Origin: Prevotella communis | GTDB lineage: Bacteria; Bacteroidota; Bacteroidia; Bacteroidales; Bacteroidaceae | Direction of reading: 5' to 3' | Length of the DNA: 64,000 bases | NCBI RefSeq assembly: GCF_022024115.1 | Contig: NZ_CP091792.1 | Location: 2,542,001-2,606,000, forward strand | Shown here: positions 34,242-41,287 of the stretch, piece by piece | Numbering within the stretch: position 1 is the first letter of the stretch | How the letters are laid out: each line of letters opens with the position of its first letter | Notes under the pieces: model-generated | Seen by the model: the letters and a program-made list of their open reading frames with translations, nothing else | Told to the model about the DNA's origin: nothing | The model's database searches: none | Translations under genes and position numbers: made by a program

Positions 34242-35039
34242 ATGAAGTGGACTGTACTATCAGATAATCGAAGCAGGGATGGCCGACTCTCTACAGAGCA
34301 TGGCCTGTCAATCCTTTTGCAAGCCCAACGGCACAAGATCCTGCTTGATACTGGAGCAAGTGACGTGTTTATCAAGAATGCAGAGCAGTTGGGCATAGAT
34401 CTATGCGATGTTGACTATGTTTTCATTTCTCATGGTCACAGCGACCATGCTGGAGGCTTGCGATACTTCTTGGAGCATAATCAAAAGGCTAAAGTCATCG
34501 TCTCACCTAATGCAATGAGTGGTACATTTTATTCAAAGCGAGGGAATCTTCATAGCATTACTACGGAGTGGCCAGAGTTAGACACTGACAGGCTTATCGC
34601 GATAGACCAGACCTGTGAGCTAGCAAAAGGTCTTCACGCCATTGCTCATATACCTCAGAATCATATAATACCCAAGGGCAATCAGAATCTCTACGTGCAG
34701 GATGTCAATGGAGACTTTGTCCTCGATGATTTTCGTCATGAGCTAGCCCTGTATATCGATGGTCTGCTATTTACAGGTTGTGCTCATAGTGGTCTGGAGA
34801 ATATCCTGTCCGCATGTCCATGGCCCGTTCATACCGTTGTAGGTGGCTTCCATTTACTTGATGGTATGGAACCAGAGGAAGAAATACAGGCCTTGGCACA
34901 CAGGCTGAAAGAAAAGTATCCTAAAACGCTGTTCTATACAAGCCATTGTACAGGTGACAATGTGCTTGAGGTAATGAAGAGCGTGATGGGAGAACAGCTA
35001 CAGTCCTTCAGATGTGGAACATTGAACGAAATGGTATGA
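34242..35039 (+). CDS. Metallo-beta-lactamase-fold hydrolase, copy 2
   Basis: 265 residues; differs from copy 1 by one residue (Gln to His in ALAHRLKEKY). The SHGHSDHAGG motif is intact. Confidence 0.85.
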   Translation: MKWTVLSDNRSRDGRLSTEHGLSILLQAQRHKILLDTGASDVFIKNAEQLGIDLCDVDYVFISHGHSDHAGGLRYFLEHNQKAKVIVSPNAMSGTFYSKRGNLHSITTEWPELDTDRLIAIDQTCELAKGLHAIAHIPQNHIIPKGNQNLYVQDVNGDFVLDDFRHELALYIDGLLFTGCAHSGLENILSACPWPVHTVVGGFHLLDGMEPEEEIQALAHRLKEKYPKTLFYTSHCTGDNVLEVMKSVMGEQLQSFRCGTLNEMV

Positions 35040-35329
35040 GCAGGATTGAGCGAGAGAAGCTGACTGTCCGCAAGATGATAGAACTGTATTGCCGTCATCA
35101 TCTTCATCAGGACCAGATGCCAGAGGAATACAGGCATCTGGCAGACTTCGCTTGTCGCCGTCTGGATCATTGCAAATATGGAGAAAGGAAAACAGCATGC
35201 AAGCATTGTCCCACTCATTGCTATGCTCCTAAAGAGCGCGAGGCCATCCGCAAGGTGATGCGCTGGGCAGGGCCAAGAATGATATGGTATGCCCCAAAGG
35301 ATGCAATTCTACATATACTCAAAAAATGA
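35036..35329 (+). CDS. YgbA-like protein, copy 2
   Basis: 97 residues; differs from copy 1 by Gln to Arg in PEEYRHLADF. The Cys motif CKHCPTHCY is intact. Its stop is followed by a private sequence unlike copy 1. Confidence 0.85.
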   Translation: MSRIEREKLTVRKMIELYCRHHLHQDQMPEEYRHLADFACRRLDHCKYGERKTACKHCPTHCYAPKEREAIRKVMRWAGPRMIWYAPKDAILHILKK

Positions 35330-35334
35330 AATGA

Positions 35335-35361
35335 GATTGCCAGGGGACTGTATCTGCCATC
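35335..35361 (+). repeat. 27-bp repeat, first occurrence
   Basis: GATTGCCAGGGGACTGTATC and seven more bases; one mismatch to 36712-36738. In the same frame as the NFHVEGAMLYFRAKKKY relic it would read DCQGTVSAI. Confidence 0.8.
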
Positions 35362-35463
35362 CTCAACTTCCACGTAGAAGGAGCCATGTTATACTTCAGG
35401 GCCAAAAAGAAATATTAAATCTTTTAGGTATTATAATTCATTATTTTATTGTACCTTTGCAGC

Positions 35464-36699
35464 ATGGTTATGGATTTACAGGGTTTCCTCACATCGCTTC
35501 TGAACGTGGTCTGCGAAATGGCTCCCTATCTGTTGTTGGGATTCTTCATCGCGGGAGTGTTGCACGTATTCGTACCGCAGAAGTTCTATGCCAACTATCT
35601 TTCGCGTAACAATAAGCTGTCCGTGCTATGGGCAGCGCTGTTGGGTGTACCCCTACCCCTCTGTTCATGCGGCGTGATCCCAACGGCTATCGGACTCAGA
35701 AACGAGAAAGCTTCAAAAGGCGCTATCGCTTCGTTTCTCATCGCCACGCCACAGACGGGCATCGACTCCATTCTGGCCACGTTCTCTCTGATGGGACTGG
35801 GATTTGCTATTATCCGACCTACAGCAGCACTAATCACAGGTGTCTGCGGAGGATTGTTGGTAAACCGTCTGGTTCGTGAGGATGATTTAAAGGATGATTC
35901 GTTCACTTCATGCCTAGTAGAAAGCGGAAACAGGATTTGGCGCGTACTGAAGTATGCCTACTATGATATGCTTCGCGACATCGGTCTGCGACTGCTTATT
36001 GGACTTGTTGTTGCGGCATTGATTCAGGTAGCTGTGCCAGATGAGTTTTTCCTCTCCTTCGGCAGTCAGCCGTTGCTACAGATGCTGGTGATACTGGTCA
36101 TCGCTGTGCCGATGTATATCTGCTCGACAGGTAGCATCCCCGTGGCAGCAGCCCTGATGATGAAAGGACTCTCGCCAGGAGCGGCACTGGTGATGCTGAT
36201 GGCCGGGCCTGCGGTAAATCTCGCCTCTATCCTCGTGGTTCACAAGTCGATGGGGCGTCGCTTTACATCGATTTATCTGATGACCATTGTTGGTTTCGCA
36301 GTTCTATTCGGCCTGCTGCTCAATGCTACGGGAATCGACTTCTCCGTCGCTGCCCAAGATGCTTGCTGCATGAGCACATCCGCCTTGCCCAGTCCGTTTA
36401 AGATTATTTGCGCCACAGTATTAACATTATTAATTATATTTGCTCTCATGATGAAGTTTTTCAGCAAGTTTACCGCCCAAAAGCCCTTAGACCCCGACGT
36501 GACCGTCTATCGTGTCGAGGACATGCATTGCAGCCATTGCGAGGCAGCCGTAGTCCGTGCCGTCGAGGAAGTGCCAGGCGTAGAGAAAGCCAAGGCCAGT
36601 GCCTCTGCCAACACCCTCACCATCAAAGGCCCTGCCACAGAAGAGTCTATCCGTAAAGCTGTTGAGAGTATCGGATATACGTTCAAAGGAAAGGCTTGA
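35464..36699 (+). CDS. SO_0444-type metal permease with HMA domain, copy 2
   Basis: 411 residues, the most diverged gene of the duplication: about nine residue changes, most in the linker and HMA domain (for example VEDMHCSHC instead of VEGMHCSHC, and EEVPGV instead of EDLPGV). Permease motifs and the CX2C metal site are intact, so both copies are probably functional; the HMA changes next to the metal site could alter specificity. Confidence 0.88.
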   Translation: MVMDLQGFLTSLLNVVCEMAPYLLLGFFIAGVLHVFVPQKFYANYLSRNNKLSVLWAALLGVPLPLCSCGVIPTAIGLRNEKASKGAIASFLIATPQTGIDSILATFSLMGLGFAIIRPTAALITGVCGGLLVNRLVREDDLKDDSFTSCLVESGNRIWRVLKYAYYDMLRDIGLRLLIGLVVAALIQVAVPDEFFLSFGSQPLLQMLVILVIAVPMYICSTGSIPVAAALMMKGLSPGAALVMLMAGPAVNLASILVVHKSMGRRFTSIYLMTIVGFAVLFGLLLNATGIDFSVAAQDACCMSTSALPSPFKIICATVLTLLIIFALMMKFFSKFTAQKPLDPDVTVYRVEDMHCSHCEAAVVRAVEEVPGVEKAKASASANTLTIKGPATEESIRKAVESIGYTFKGKA

Positions 36700-36711
36700 A
36701 ACCTATGAAAT

Positions 36712-36738
36712 GATTACCAGGGGACTGTATCTGCCATC
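36712..36738 (+). repeat. 27-bp repeat, second occurrence
   Basis: GATTACCAGGGGACTGTATC and seven more bases, directly after the end of copy 2; would read DYQGTVSAI and continue FKVTD. Confidence 0.8.
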
Positions 36739-36746
36739 TTTAAAGT

Positions 36747-36771
36747 AACGGATATCCTTTTTTTATCCGTT
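36747..36771 (+). terminator. Terminator-like hairpin after copy 2
   Basis: AACGGAT (36747-36753) pairs with ATCCGTT (36765-36771) around a T-rich loop. Confidence 0.5.
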
Positions 36772-36831
36772 TTGCTTGTTATTTCATTTTTTATTTGTAT
36801 TTTTGCAGCAGAAATCAAAACCAATAGGCTT

Positions 36832-37083
36832 ATGACATCATTTGCATTAAACAACTTGTGGACATATCTGCAGGGGCTTTCGCTCTCGCAGACTGATCGT
36901 GAATGGTTGGCTAACAAGCTCATCATGCCCAAGGAAACAGTTTCAAGCGAAGATGACAATGCTCGCTTGGATGAAGCATTAGCAAAGTTCAGTGGCAACT
37001 TCGGTGGCTCTGCTGATGCAATGACTGTTGCAAAAGAGCTCCGACAGGGGGCTGATATGGTTAGAGATGTAGAAACCTGGTGA
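36832..37083 (+). CDS. Antitoxin-like protein (VapB position)
   Basis: 83 residues (MTSFALNNLWTYLQGLSLSQ...). It is a small acidic protein encoded directly before a PIN-domain toxin, the usual antitoxin position. I see no clear DNA-binding motif; the family is not recognised beyond context. The start at 36832 is chosen because a -7 element (TATTTTTGC, 36798-36806) lies between it and an upstream in-frame ATG. This begins the AT-rich region. Confidence 0.7.
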   Translation: MTSFALNNLWTYLQGLSLSQTDREWLANKLIMPKETVSSEDDNARLDEALAKFSGNFGGSADAMTVAKELRQGADMVRDVETW

Positions 37084-37085
37084 TT

Positions 37086-37487
37086 ATGAGTACAAGCAAC
37101 ACCTATCTCCTTGACACATGCATTTGTATTGCATTGCTAAAGAAAAATCAAAACGTAATTCAACATATCAGAGAAGTTGGCACACACAACTGTAAGATTT
37201 CTGACATCACATTGGCAGAACTTTACTTTGGTGCGTTCAAGTCAGGAAAAGAAAAACACTTCAACGATGTTTCTGAGATTTCCAAACTCTTTGATAAATT
37301 TCCAATACAGTATACACGCAAATACGGAGAAATACGCTGGGAACTCGAAAAACAAGGTCTTCGTATTGGCGACATGGATATGTTCATCGCAGCCACCGCT
37401 CTTGAAGAAAATCTTATCTTGGTGACAGGTAACATCAAGCATTTTGAACGAGTACCAGGTTTGGCAATTGAGAACTGGATGGACTAA
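37086..37487 (+). CDS. PIN-domain toxin (VapC-like)
   Basis: 133 residues. YLLDTCICIALL has the first acidic ligand, LAELYFGAF the second, and GDMDMFIAATALEENLILVT the C-terminal acidic pair: a complete PIN ribonuclease site. VapC toxins cut initiator tRNA or rRNA when freed from the antitoxin. ATG at 37086 lies 2 bases after the antitoxin stop. The pair sits at the border between the duplication and the island. Confidence 0.88.
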   Translation: MSTSNTYLLDTCICIALLKKNQNVIQHIREVGTHNCKISDITLAELYFGAFKSGKEKHFNDVSEISKLFDKFPIQYTRKYGEIRWELEKQGLRIGDMDMFIAATALEENLILVTGNIKHFERVPGLAIENWMD

Positions 37488-37674
37488 CATCTTCCATCAA
37501 TCCTCTTACATTATCCTTCAGCCATCATACATTATCCATCCTTCTCCCCATACTGCAGCCATAGTCTAGGCTTACTCTAGTCATACTCACGAGTAAGGCA
37601 CGAAGCAGCCTAGAAGCAGAGTGATAGCAGCCTGAGAGCAGGCTAAGCATTTCTTAATAGTAAAGAAACGAAGA
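37488..37674. other. Non-coding stretch with short imperfect repeats
   Basis: Begins with CATCTTCCATCAATCC-type strings repeated imperfectly (CATTATCC, CATACATTATCC), then GCAGCCTAGAAGCAG/GCAGCCTGAGAGCAG. No gene or promoter seen. Confidence 0.5.
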
Positions 37675-37800
37675 AATTCTCGAGAGAAATCATCCCTAAT
37701 TAAGTGATTTAGTTTTTGCAACTTAGTTATACAGGAAACAATTCTCTCGAGAATTTTCTTACTATTATGTAGAAGACGGATTGAAAGTCGGTAAGATTGT
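37675..37800. repeat. Dispersed hairpin repeat R2
   Basis: Inverted arms AATTCTCGAGAGAA (37675-37688) and TTCTCTCGAGAATT (37742-37755); sequence otherwise matches R1 at 32142. Its tail continues into the 86-bp tandem repeat. Confidence 0.8.
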
Positions 37801-37972
37801 TTTTGTTTCTAGGTTAATTAGCCCTCAGACATCATACTCCTGCTTTCAGACATCAGCCGAGACGCTCACCCGTCCCCTATGGACTTTTTTGTTTCTAGGT
37901 TAATTAGCCCTCAGACATCATACTCCTGCTTTCAGACATCAGCCGAGACGCTCACCCGTCCCCTATGGACTT
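37801..37972. repeat. Perfect 86-bp tandem repeat
   Basis: 37801-37886 is repeated without change at 37887-37972. Each unit begins TTTTGTTTCTAGGTTAATTA and ends CGTCCCCTATGGACTT. One diverged unit forms the tail of R1. Confidence 0.95.
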
Positions 37973-38018
37973 GGTGATATGACTTACCAATGGTTTCTTG
38001 GTTAGTTGATAGAGCGGA

Positions 38019-38049
38019 GGGCATCACCTAATATATATAGGTGGTGTCC
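38019..38049 (+). terminator. Terminator-like hairpin
   Basis: GGGCATCACCTA pairs with TAGGTGGTGTCC (two G-T pairs) around ATATATA, followed by TCTTTTCT. Confidence 0.55.
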
Positions 38050-38105
38050 TCTTTTCTAATGTGTTCAACGGACTAAGACAGAATTTGAATTAAAAAGATG
38101 GTGCA

Positions 38106-38194
38106 TTTCATACAATTAGGTGGATATTTCACACAAACAAATCGAATTATCTGTCTGATTTCTTGCATTATTCAGAACTAATTGCTACTTTTGC
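38106..38194 (+). promoter_or_regulatory. LytTR-type operator and promoter of the zinc-ribbon operon
   Basis: Direct repeats TTTCATACAA (38106-38115) and TTTCACACAA (38127-38136) start exactly 21 bases apart. A -7 element TACTTTTGC follows at 38186-38194, with no TTTG at -33. The same pair, also at 21 bases, stands before the LytTR gene at 40806-40836. Confidence 0.6.
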
Positions 38195-38370
38195 AGGTGA
38201 GTTTCAAGTACCCAACGTGTTGGAGTGCGTTTTAATGACTTAGACATAGCAAAAGAGCGATTGACGTTTATCCTGTCATAGAATCTGGACAATTCTTAGC
38301 TACAAGGATGATGGCAATATGCTCACATCGTTAGGATTATTGTACCCTTATGGGAATGATATATTCTAAG

Positions 38371-38442
38371 GTGTGGGCTATTGTTCATTGTTTGTAGCAG
38401 GTAGTCCAGAACCTTATGACGATAATGGCAATAGTCCCACAC
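38371..38442 (+). promoter_or_regulatory. Structured leader of the zinc-ribbon operon
   Basis: GTGTGGG-CTATTG (38371-38383) pairs with CAATAG-CCCACAC (38429-38442, one bulged T): 13 pairs with a loop of about 45 bases. It supports treating 38195-38492 as untranslated leader of roughly 290 bases; I see no gene in that stretch. Confidence 0.45.
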
Positions 38443-38492
38443 TCTTAAACAATAATCCGCTGAATCTTGGTGGCTATAAGCAAACTATAATT

Positions 38493-38699
38493 ATGGTACT
38501 ATATCCAGATTGTCCTTATTGCAATAATACTGCATTGTCCATCGTTGACGTAGAAATAAATGGTGTAACCCTAAAGGGAGTACAATGTAATGATTGTAAA
38601 AAGTTCTGTGGATTCTTCCAGGATGTAAAGTCCCAATTAGATGAATTGAAAGAAAAAGTAGATTCATTAGAAGGTGATGTCTCTGAGCTAATCCAATAA
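38493..38699 (+). CDS. Small zinc-ribbon protein with coiled-coil tail
   Basis: 68 residues. YPDCPYCNNTAL and VQCNDCKKFCGFF supply two CX2C knuckles, then a short heptad-like helix (VKSQLDELKEKVDSLEGDVS) ends the protein. I start it at MVLYPDCP; the open frame runs upstream to 38373 but that part forms an RNA stem. First gene of a five-gene operon in AT-rich DNA. Function unknown; zinc binding and oligomerisation are predicted. Confidence 0.6.
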   Translation: MVLYPDCPYCNNTALSIVDVEINGVTLKGVQCNDCKKFCGFFQDVKSQLDELKEKVDSLEGDVSELIQ

Positions 38700-38728
38700 A
38701 ACAATTATCTAAAATATAACAACTATAA

Positions 38729-39139
38729 ATGGGACTTCTCGATAGATTTATTAAGTGGTTTAAAGATTCTGCTGAGCGGAGAAGATTCATTAACGAATTC
38801 AATGCCAATGCTGCAGGAGCTTTTCAAGCACTATCTGTAGACACACTCTTAGAAGCCAGATCTTGTTCTGGTAATGCAGATAATTCATATCGTCACGAGC
38901 TGTCTGCTCCTTTCATGTTTAGCGGCATAGCCATTGAAGCTAAAGCAGGCTCTCAAATACCTGTTGATGACATTATACTCATTGGTAAAATCATCCTTTC
39001 TAATCAGGTTCTTGTCAGGAGAATGTTTGTCTTACACTGGGACACTCTCATTGTTAGAGATACAAGAACAGGGAAGTTTGTTGACTGGCGAATAAGAGAT
39101 TTTATGAGTTTTGGTGGGCTTCTATATGAAAGGAGGTAA
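38729..39139 (+). CDS. Hypothetical protein of the zinc-ribbon operon
   Basis: 136 residues beginning MGLLDRFIKWFKDSAERRRF. No signal peptide or membrane segment. The N-terminal amphipathic helix is followed by mixed alpha/beta sequence (GIAIEAKAGSQIPVDDIILI, VLVRRMFVLHWDTLIVRDTR). I recognise no family. It lies 29 bases after the small zinc-ribbon gene and 2 bases before the J-domain-like gene, so it is in the operon. Confidence 0.6.
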   Translation: MGLLDRFIKWFKDSAERRRFINEFNANAAGAFQALSVDTLLEARSCSGNADNSYRHELSAPFMFSGIAIEAKAGSQIPVDDIILIGKIILSNQVLVRRMFVLHWDTLIVRDTRTGKFVDWRIRDFMSFGGLLYERR

Positions 39140-39141
39140 AC

Positions 39142-39432
39142 ATGTGGTTCTTTAAAAAGAAAAGAGAGACTGAACAAGATATTCTAATAAAGAGAATCAA
39201 GTCTGAGCAAATTGACTTACAAGGAATTTTCTCCGATATAAATAAACGGGGAGAAGTCGAAACTCTTTTTAAGGAACTTTCAAAGTTGTCTCATCCAGAT
39301 AAGTTCGAAAAGAATCCTGAAAAAAAAGAGATTGCAAAAGATCTATTTGCTCAAATACTAAACAATAGAAATAATTACACTCGACTGATAGAGTTAAAAC
39401 GAAGTGTAGAAGATAAACTATTAAATAATTAG
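39142..39432 (+). CDS. J-domain-like protein
   Basis: 96 residues. LFKELSKLSHPDKFEKNPEK followed by KEIAKDLFAQILNNRNNYTR resembles helices II-III of a DnaJ domain, with the HPD triad at residues 51-53 and a basic helix before it. A J-domain would recruit a DnaK chaperone. The N-terminus is basic (MWFFKKKRE). It sits 4 bases before the first large zinc-ribbon gene, and zinc modules beside J-domains are common in chaperone pairs. Similarity is by eye only. Confidence 0.5.
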   Translation: MWFFKKKRETEQDILIKRIKSEQIDLQGIFSDINKRGEVETLFKELSKLSHPDKFEKNPEKKEIAKDLFAQILNNRNNYTRLIELKRSVEDKLLNN

Positions 39433-39436
39433 TTCT

Positions 39437-39991
39437 ATGAAATGCGCTGTATGTGGAAAAGAGTTTGGTACTGGTTCAAATTGTAAACATTGCGGTTCTG
39501 ATAAGTTCACAGGGTTAGGAAATTACAGTGGCTATAATGCGCCTGTTGTAAATGATAATACGCAGGTTTCCTTTGAGAGTGCAGAGAGACAAAATCTAAA
39601 TTCCAGTCCTCAACCAGATAATCCAGGTTCTATTATTTGTTATGCTTGTGGAGAAATCATTCCCTCTGATTCTAAGTTCTGCCCCTATTGTAGTACGGGA
39701 TTATTTGTTATTTGTCCTAAGTGTGGACATAAATATTCTTCTCAATATCCTGCATGCAATCAATGTGGAACTAATCGAGAAAAATTCCATGAGCAGGAAA
39801 AACGAAAAAAAAATAAAGATGGACAAAAAGCCAAACCAAAGAGACCCAAAAAAGAAACTCCAGTTGAAAGACTTACAAAACTAATAGAAGCTAAGCGAAT
39901 AATAAAAGCAAGCACTCCAGAAGGACGCGCAGAACTGGAAAGAGAAAGAAAATACATAGATGAATGCAGAAAAAAGTGGAGAAACCAATAA
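39437..39991 (+). CDS. Zinc-ribbon protein, paralogue 1
   Basis: 184 residues with six CX2C knuckles forming three probable zinc ribbons: CAVCGKEFGTGSNCKHCG at the N-terminus, then CYACGEIIPSDSKFCPYC and CPKCGHKYSSQYPACNQCG. The C-terminal third is highly basic and helical. No membrane segment. The protein that follows is a close paralogue with a membrane anchor, so the two may form a soluble/membrane pair. Function unknown. Confidence 0.65.
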   Translation: MKCAVCGKEFGTGSNCKHCGSDKFTGLGNYSGYNAPVVNDNTQVSFESAERQNLNSSPQPDNPGSIICYACGEIIPSDSKFCPYCSTGLFVICPKCGHKYSSQYPACNQCGTNREKFHEQEKRKKNKDGQKAKPKRPKKETPVERLTKLIEAKRIIKASTPEGRAELERERKYIDECRKKWRNQ

Positions 39992-40007
39992 TTACATTAG
40001 TTAAGAT

Positions 40008-40652
40008 ATGAGATGTTCAAAATGTGGAAAAGAATTCGGTGAAGGAGTAAACTGTCAGAACTGTGGAGTTGACAGAGTTACAGGACTTGCCAACTATAGT
40101 AGCTATGGTACTTCAGATTACCAAGGAACAAATGCATCATACAATGAATCATCATATAGTCCATCTCCTAAGACTACTGTTTGCTATGCCTGTAGTGAGA
40201 TAATACCTCTTGGTTCAACGTTCTGTCCTGTTTGTGGCAAGAAGCTATTAGTAACATGTCCTAATTGTGGCTTCGAATATTCGTCTCAATTCCCTGTTTG
40301 CAGTAAATGTGGAACAAACAGAGAACAATACAATAAACAGCTAGAAGCTAAGAGACAAAAAGAATTAGCAGAGAAACAGGAAAAAGAAAGAAAACAGAGA
40401 GCATGGGAACAGATGCAAAGGCAGCGTGAACAAGAGTATGACCAACAAAGCAAACAAAGCATGATGGGGTGCCTCAACTTTCTTGGATATTTTTTCCTAT
40501 TCTTTGGTGCGCTGTTAATTGTGGTTGGATTGTCACAACATGGTTCTGAAAATTTCAGAATTAATCCAGGAAAAGAGATTTCGGTCTACATATTTGTAGC
40601 AGTTCTTCTTATTGGGGGAATAGCTCTAATTTTTAATAATAAACTCAAATAA
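40008..40652 (+). CDS. Zinc-ribbon membrane protein, paralogue 2
   Basis: 214 residues. The N-terminal 105 repeat the three zinc ribbons of the preceding gene (CSKCGKEFGEGVNCQNCG, CYACSEIIPLGSTFCPVC, CPNCGFEYSSQFPVCSKCG). A Gln/Glu/Lys-rich helix (about 110-145) follows, then two membrane helices (LGYFFLFFGALLIVVGL and VYIFVAVLLIGGIALIF). It probably sits in the inner membrane with zinc ribbons in the cytoplasm. Last gene of the operon; about 250 bases of regulatory sequence separate it from the LytTR gene. Confidence 0.65.
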   Translation: MRCSKCGKEFGEGVNCQNCGVDRVTGLANYSSYGTSDYQGTNASYNESSYSPSPKTTVCYACSEIIPLGSTFCPVCGKKLLVTCPNCGFEYSSQFPVCSKCGTNREQYNKQLEAKRQKELAEKQEKERKQRAWEQMQRQREQEYDQQSKQSMMGCLNFLGYFFLFFGALLIVVGLSQHGSENFRINPGKEISVYIFVAVLLIGGIALIFNNKLK

Positions 40653-40805
40653 AGGGTTGATAATAATCATATCCAAGAATAAATTCTGTTGTCTTTTGTC
40701 TTCACTATTGATGCACAATATAATAATCACCTCAATTATGTTGAGTTCTATTTAGTGGGATGTTCTGCCCCCATTTCGTCATATATCGCAGTGAGTGGTT
40801 GGACT

Positions 40806-40884
40806 TTTCATACAATAAGACTTATATTTCGTACAAGCTACTATCGATTATGACTATTTTTCATGCATAATGAACTATCTTTGC
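40806..40884 (+). promoter_or_regulatory. LytTR-type operator and promoter of the LytTR-PBP-GH25 operon
   Basis: TTTCATACAA (40806-40815) and TTTCGTACAA (40827-40836), 21 bases apart, precede -7 TATCTTTGC (40876-40884). The distance from the repeat pair to the -7 element is 10 bases shorter than at 38.1 kb, one helical turn. No -33 TTTG is visible, as for an activated promoter. Confidence 0.6.
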
Positions 40885-40903
40885 AACCAGAAAAAGAGAG
40901 TAC

Positions 40904-41287
40904 ATGAGCAACAAGGTACTAATCATATCAAACTCAAACGAACTGGTCAGGATAAGACCTGAACGAATCGTTTATGTGGAGTCAGACGGGAACTATTCCA
41001 CTTTGGTGTTGCATGATAAAACAGAACAGGTGTTTACTATGAACCTTGCTCACTGTCAACAACTGATGGAGGAACAGCTGGGTAAGGAGGCTATGACTTT
41101 CATCCGTTTAGGTAAGCAGCTGATAGTAAACAGAGCATACATCTTTAAGATTAATCCGAATAAACAACAGTTATTTATGTCTAATTCGGAAGTGAATATT
41201 GCTTTTGAGTTACAGGCTTCTAAGGAGGCATTGAAACAGTTGAAGACTTTGCTTGAATCAGAGAAGGGAAAGGAGGATAGACTATGA
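40904..41287 (+). CDS. LytTR DNA-binding protein
   Basis: 127 residues, a LytTR domain almost alone: RIRPERIVYVESDGNYSTLV, TMNLAHCQQLMEEQLGKEAM, FIRLGKQLIVNRAYIFKINP. There is no receiver or membrane domain, so the signal must come from a partner or from protein level. LytTR proteins bind pairs of about 10-bp direct repeats near 21 bp apart; such a pair stands before this gene and before the zinc-ribbon operon. It overlaps the transpeptidase gene by 4 bases. Confidence 0.88.
   Translation: MSNKVLIISNSNELVRIRPERIVYVESDGNYSTLVLHDKTEQVFTMNLAHCQQLMEEQLGKEAMTFIRLGKQLIVNRAYIFKINPNKQQLFMSNSEVNIAFELQASKEALKQLKTLLESEKGKEDRL

Larger units (their letters stand above)
32355..36711. repeat. Tandem duplication, copy 2
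   Basis: Repeats 27345-31791 with near identity. It carries the operator-like palindrome but not the HxlR gene, and differs at the junction between the YgbA-like and permease genes. Confidence 0.95.

Noticed and set aside
27345..36711. Composite transposon or integrative element
   Set aside because: No transposase, integrase or terminal inverted repeats at the duplication borders; the borders only share a few bases.
38373..38492. Upstream extension of the first zinc-ribbon protein from a GTG at 38373
   Set aside because: The segment forms a 13-bp RNA stem and its translation lacks conserved-looking sequence; the ATG at 38493 starts the zinc knuckle protein.
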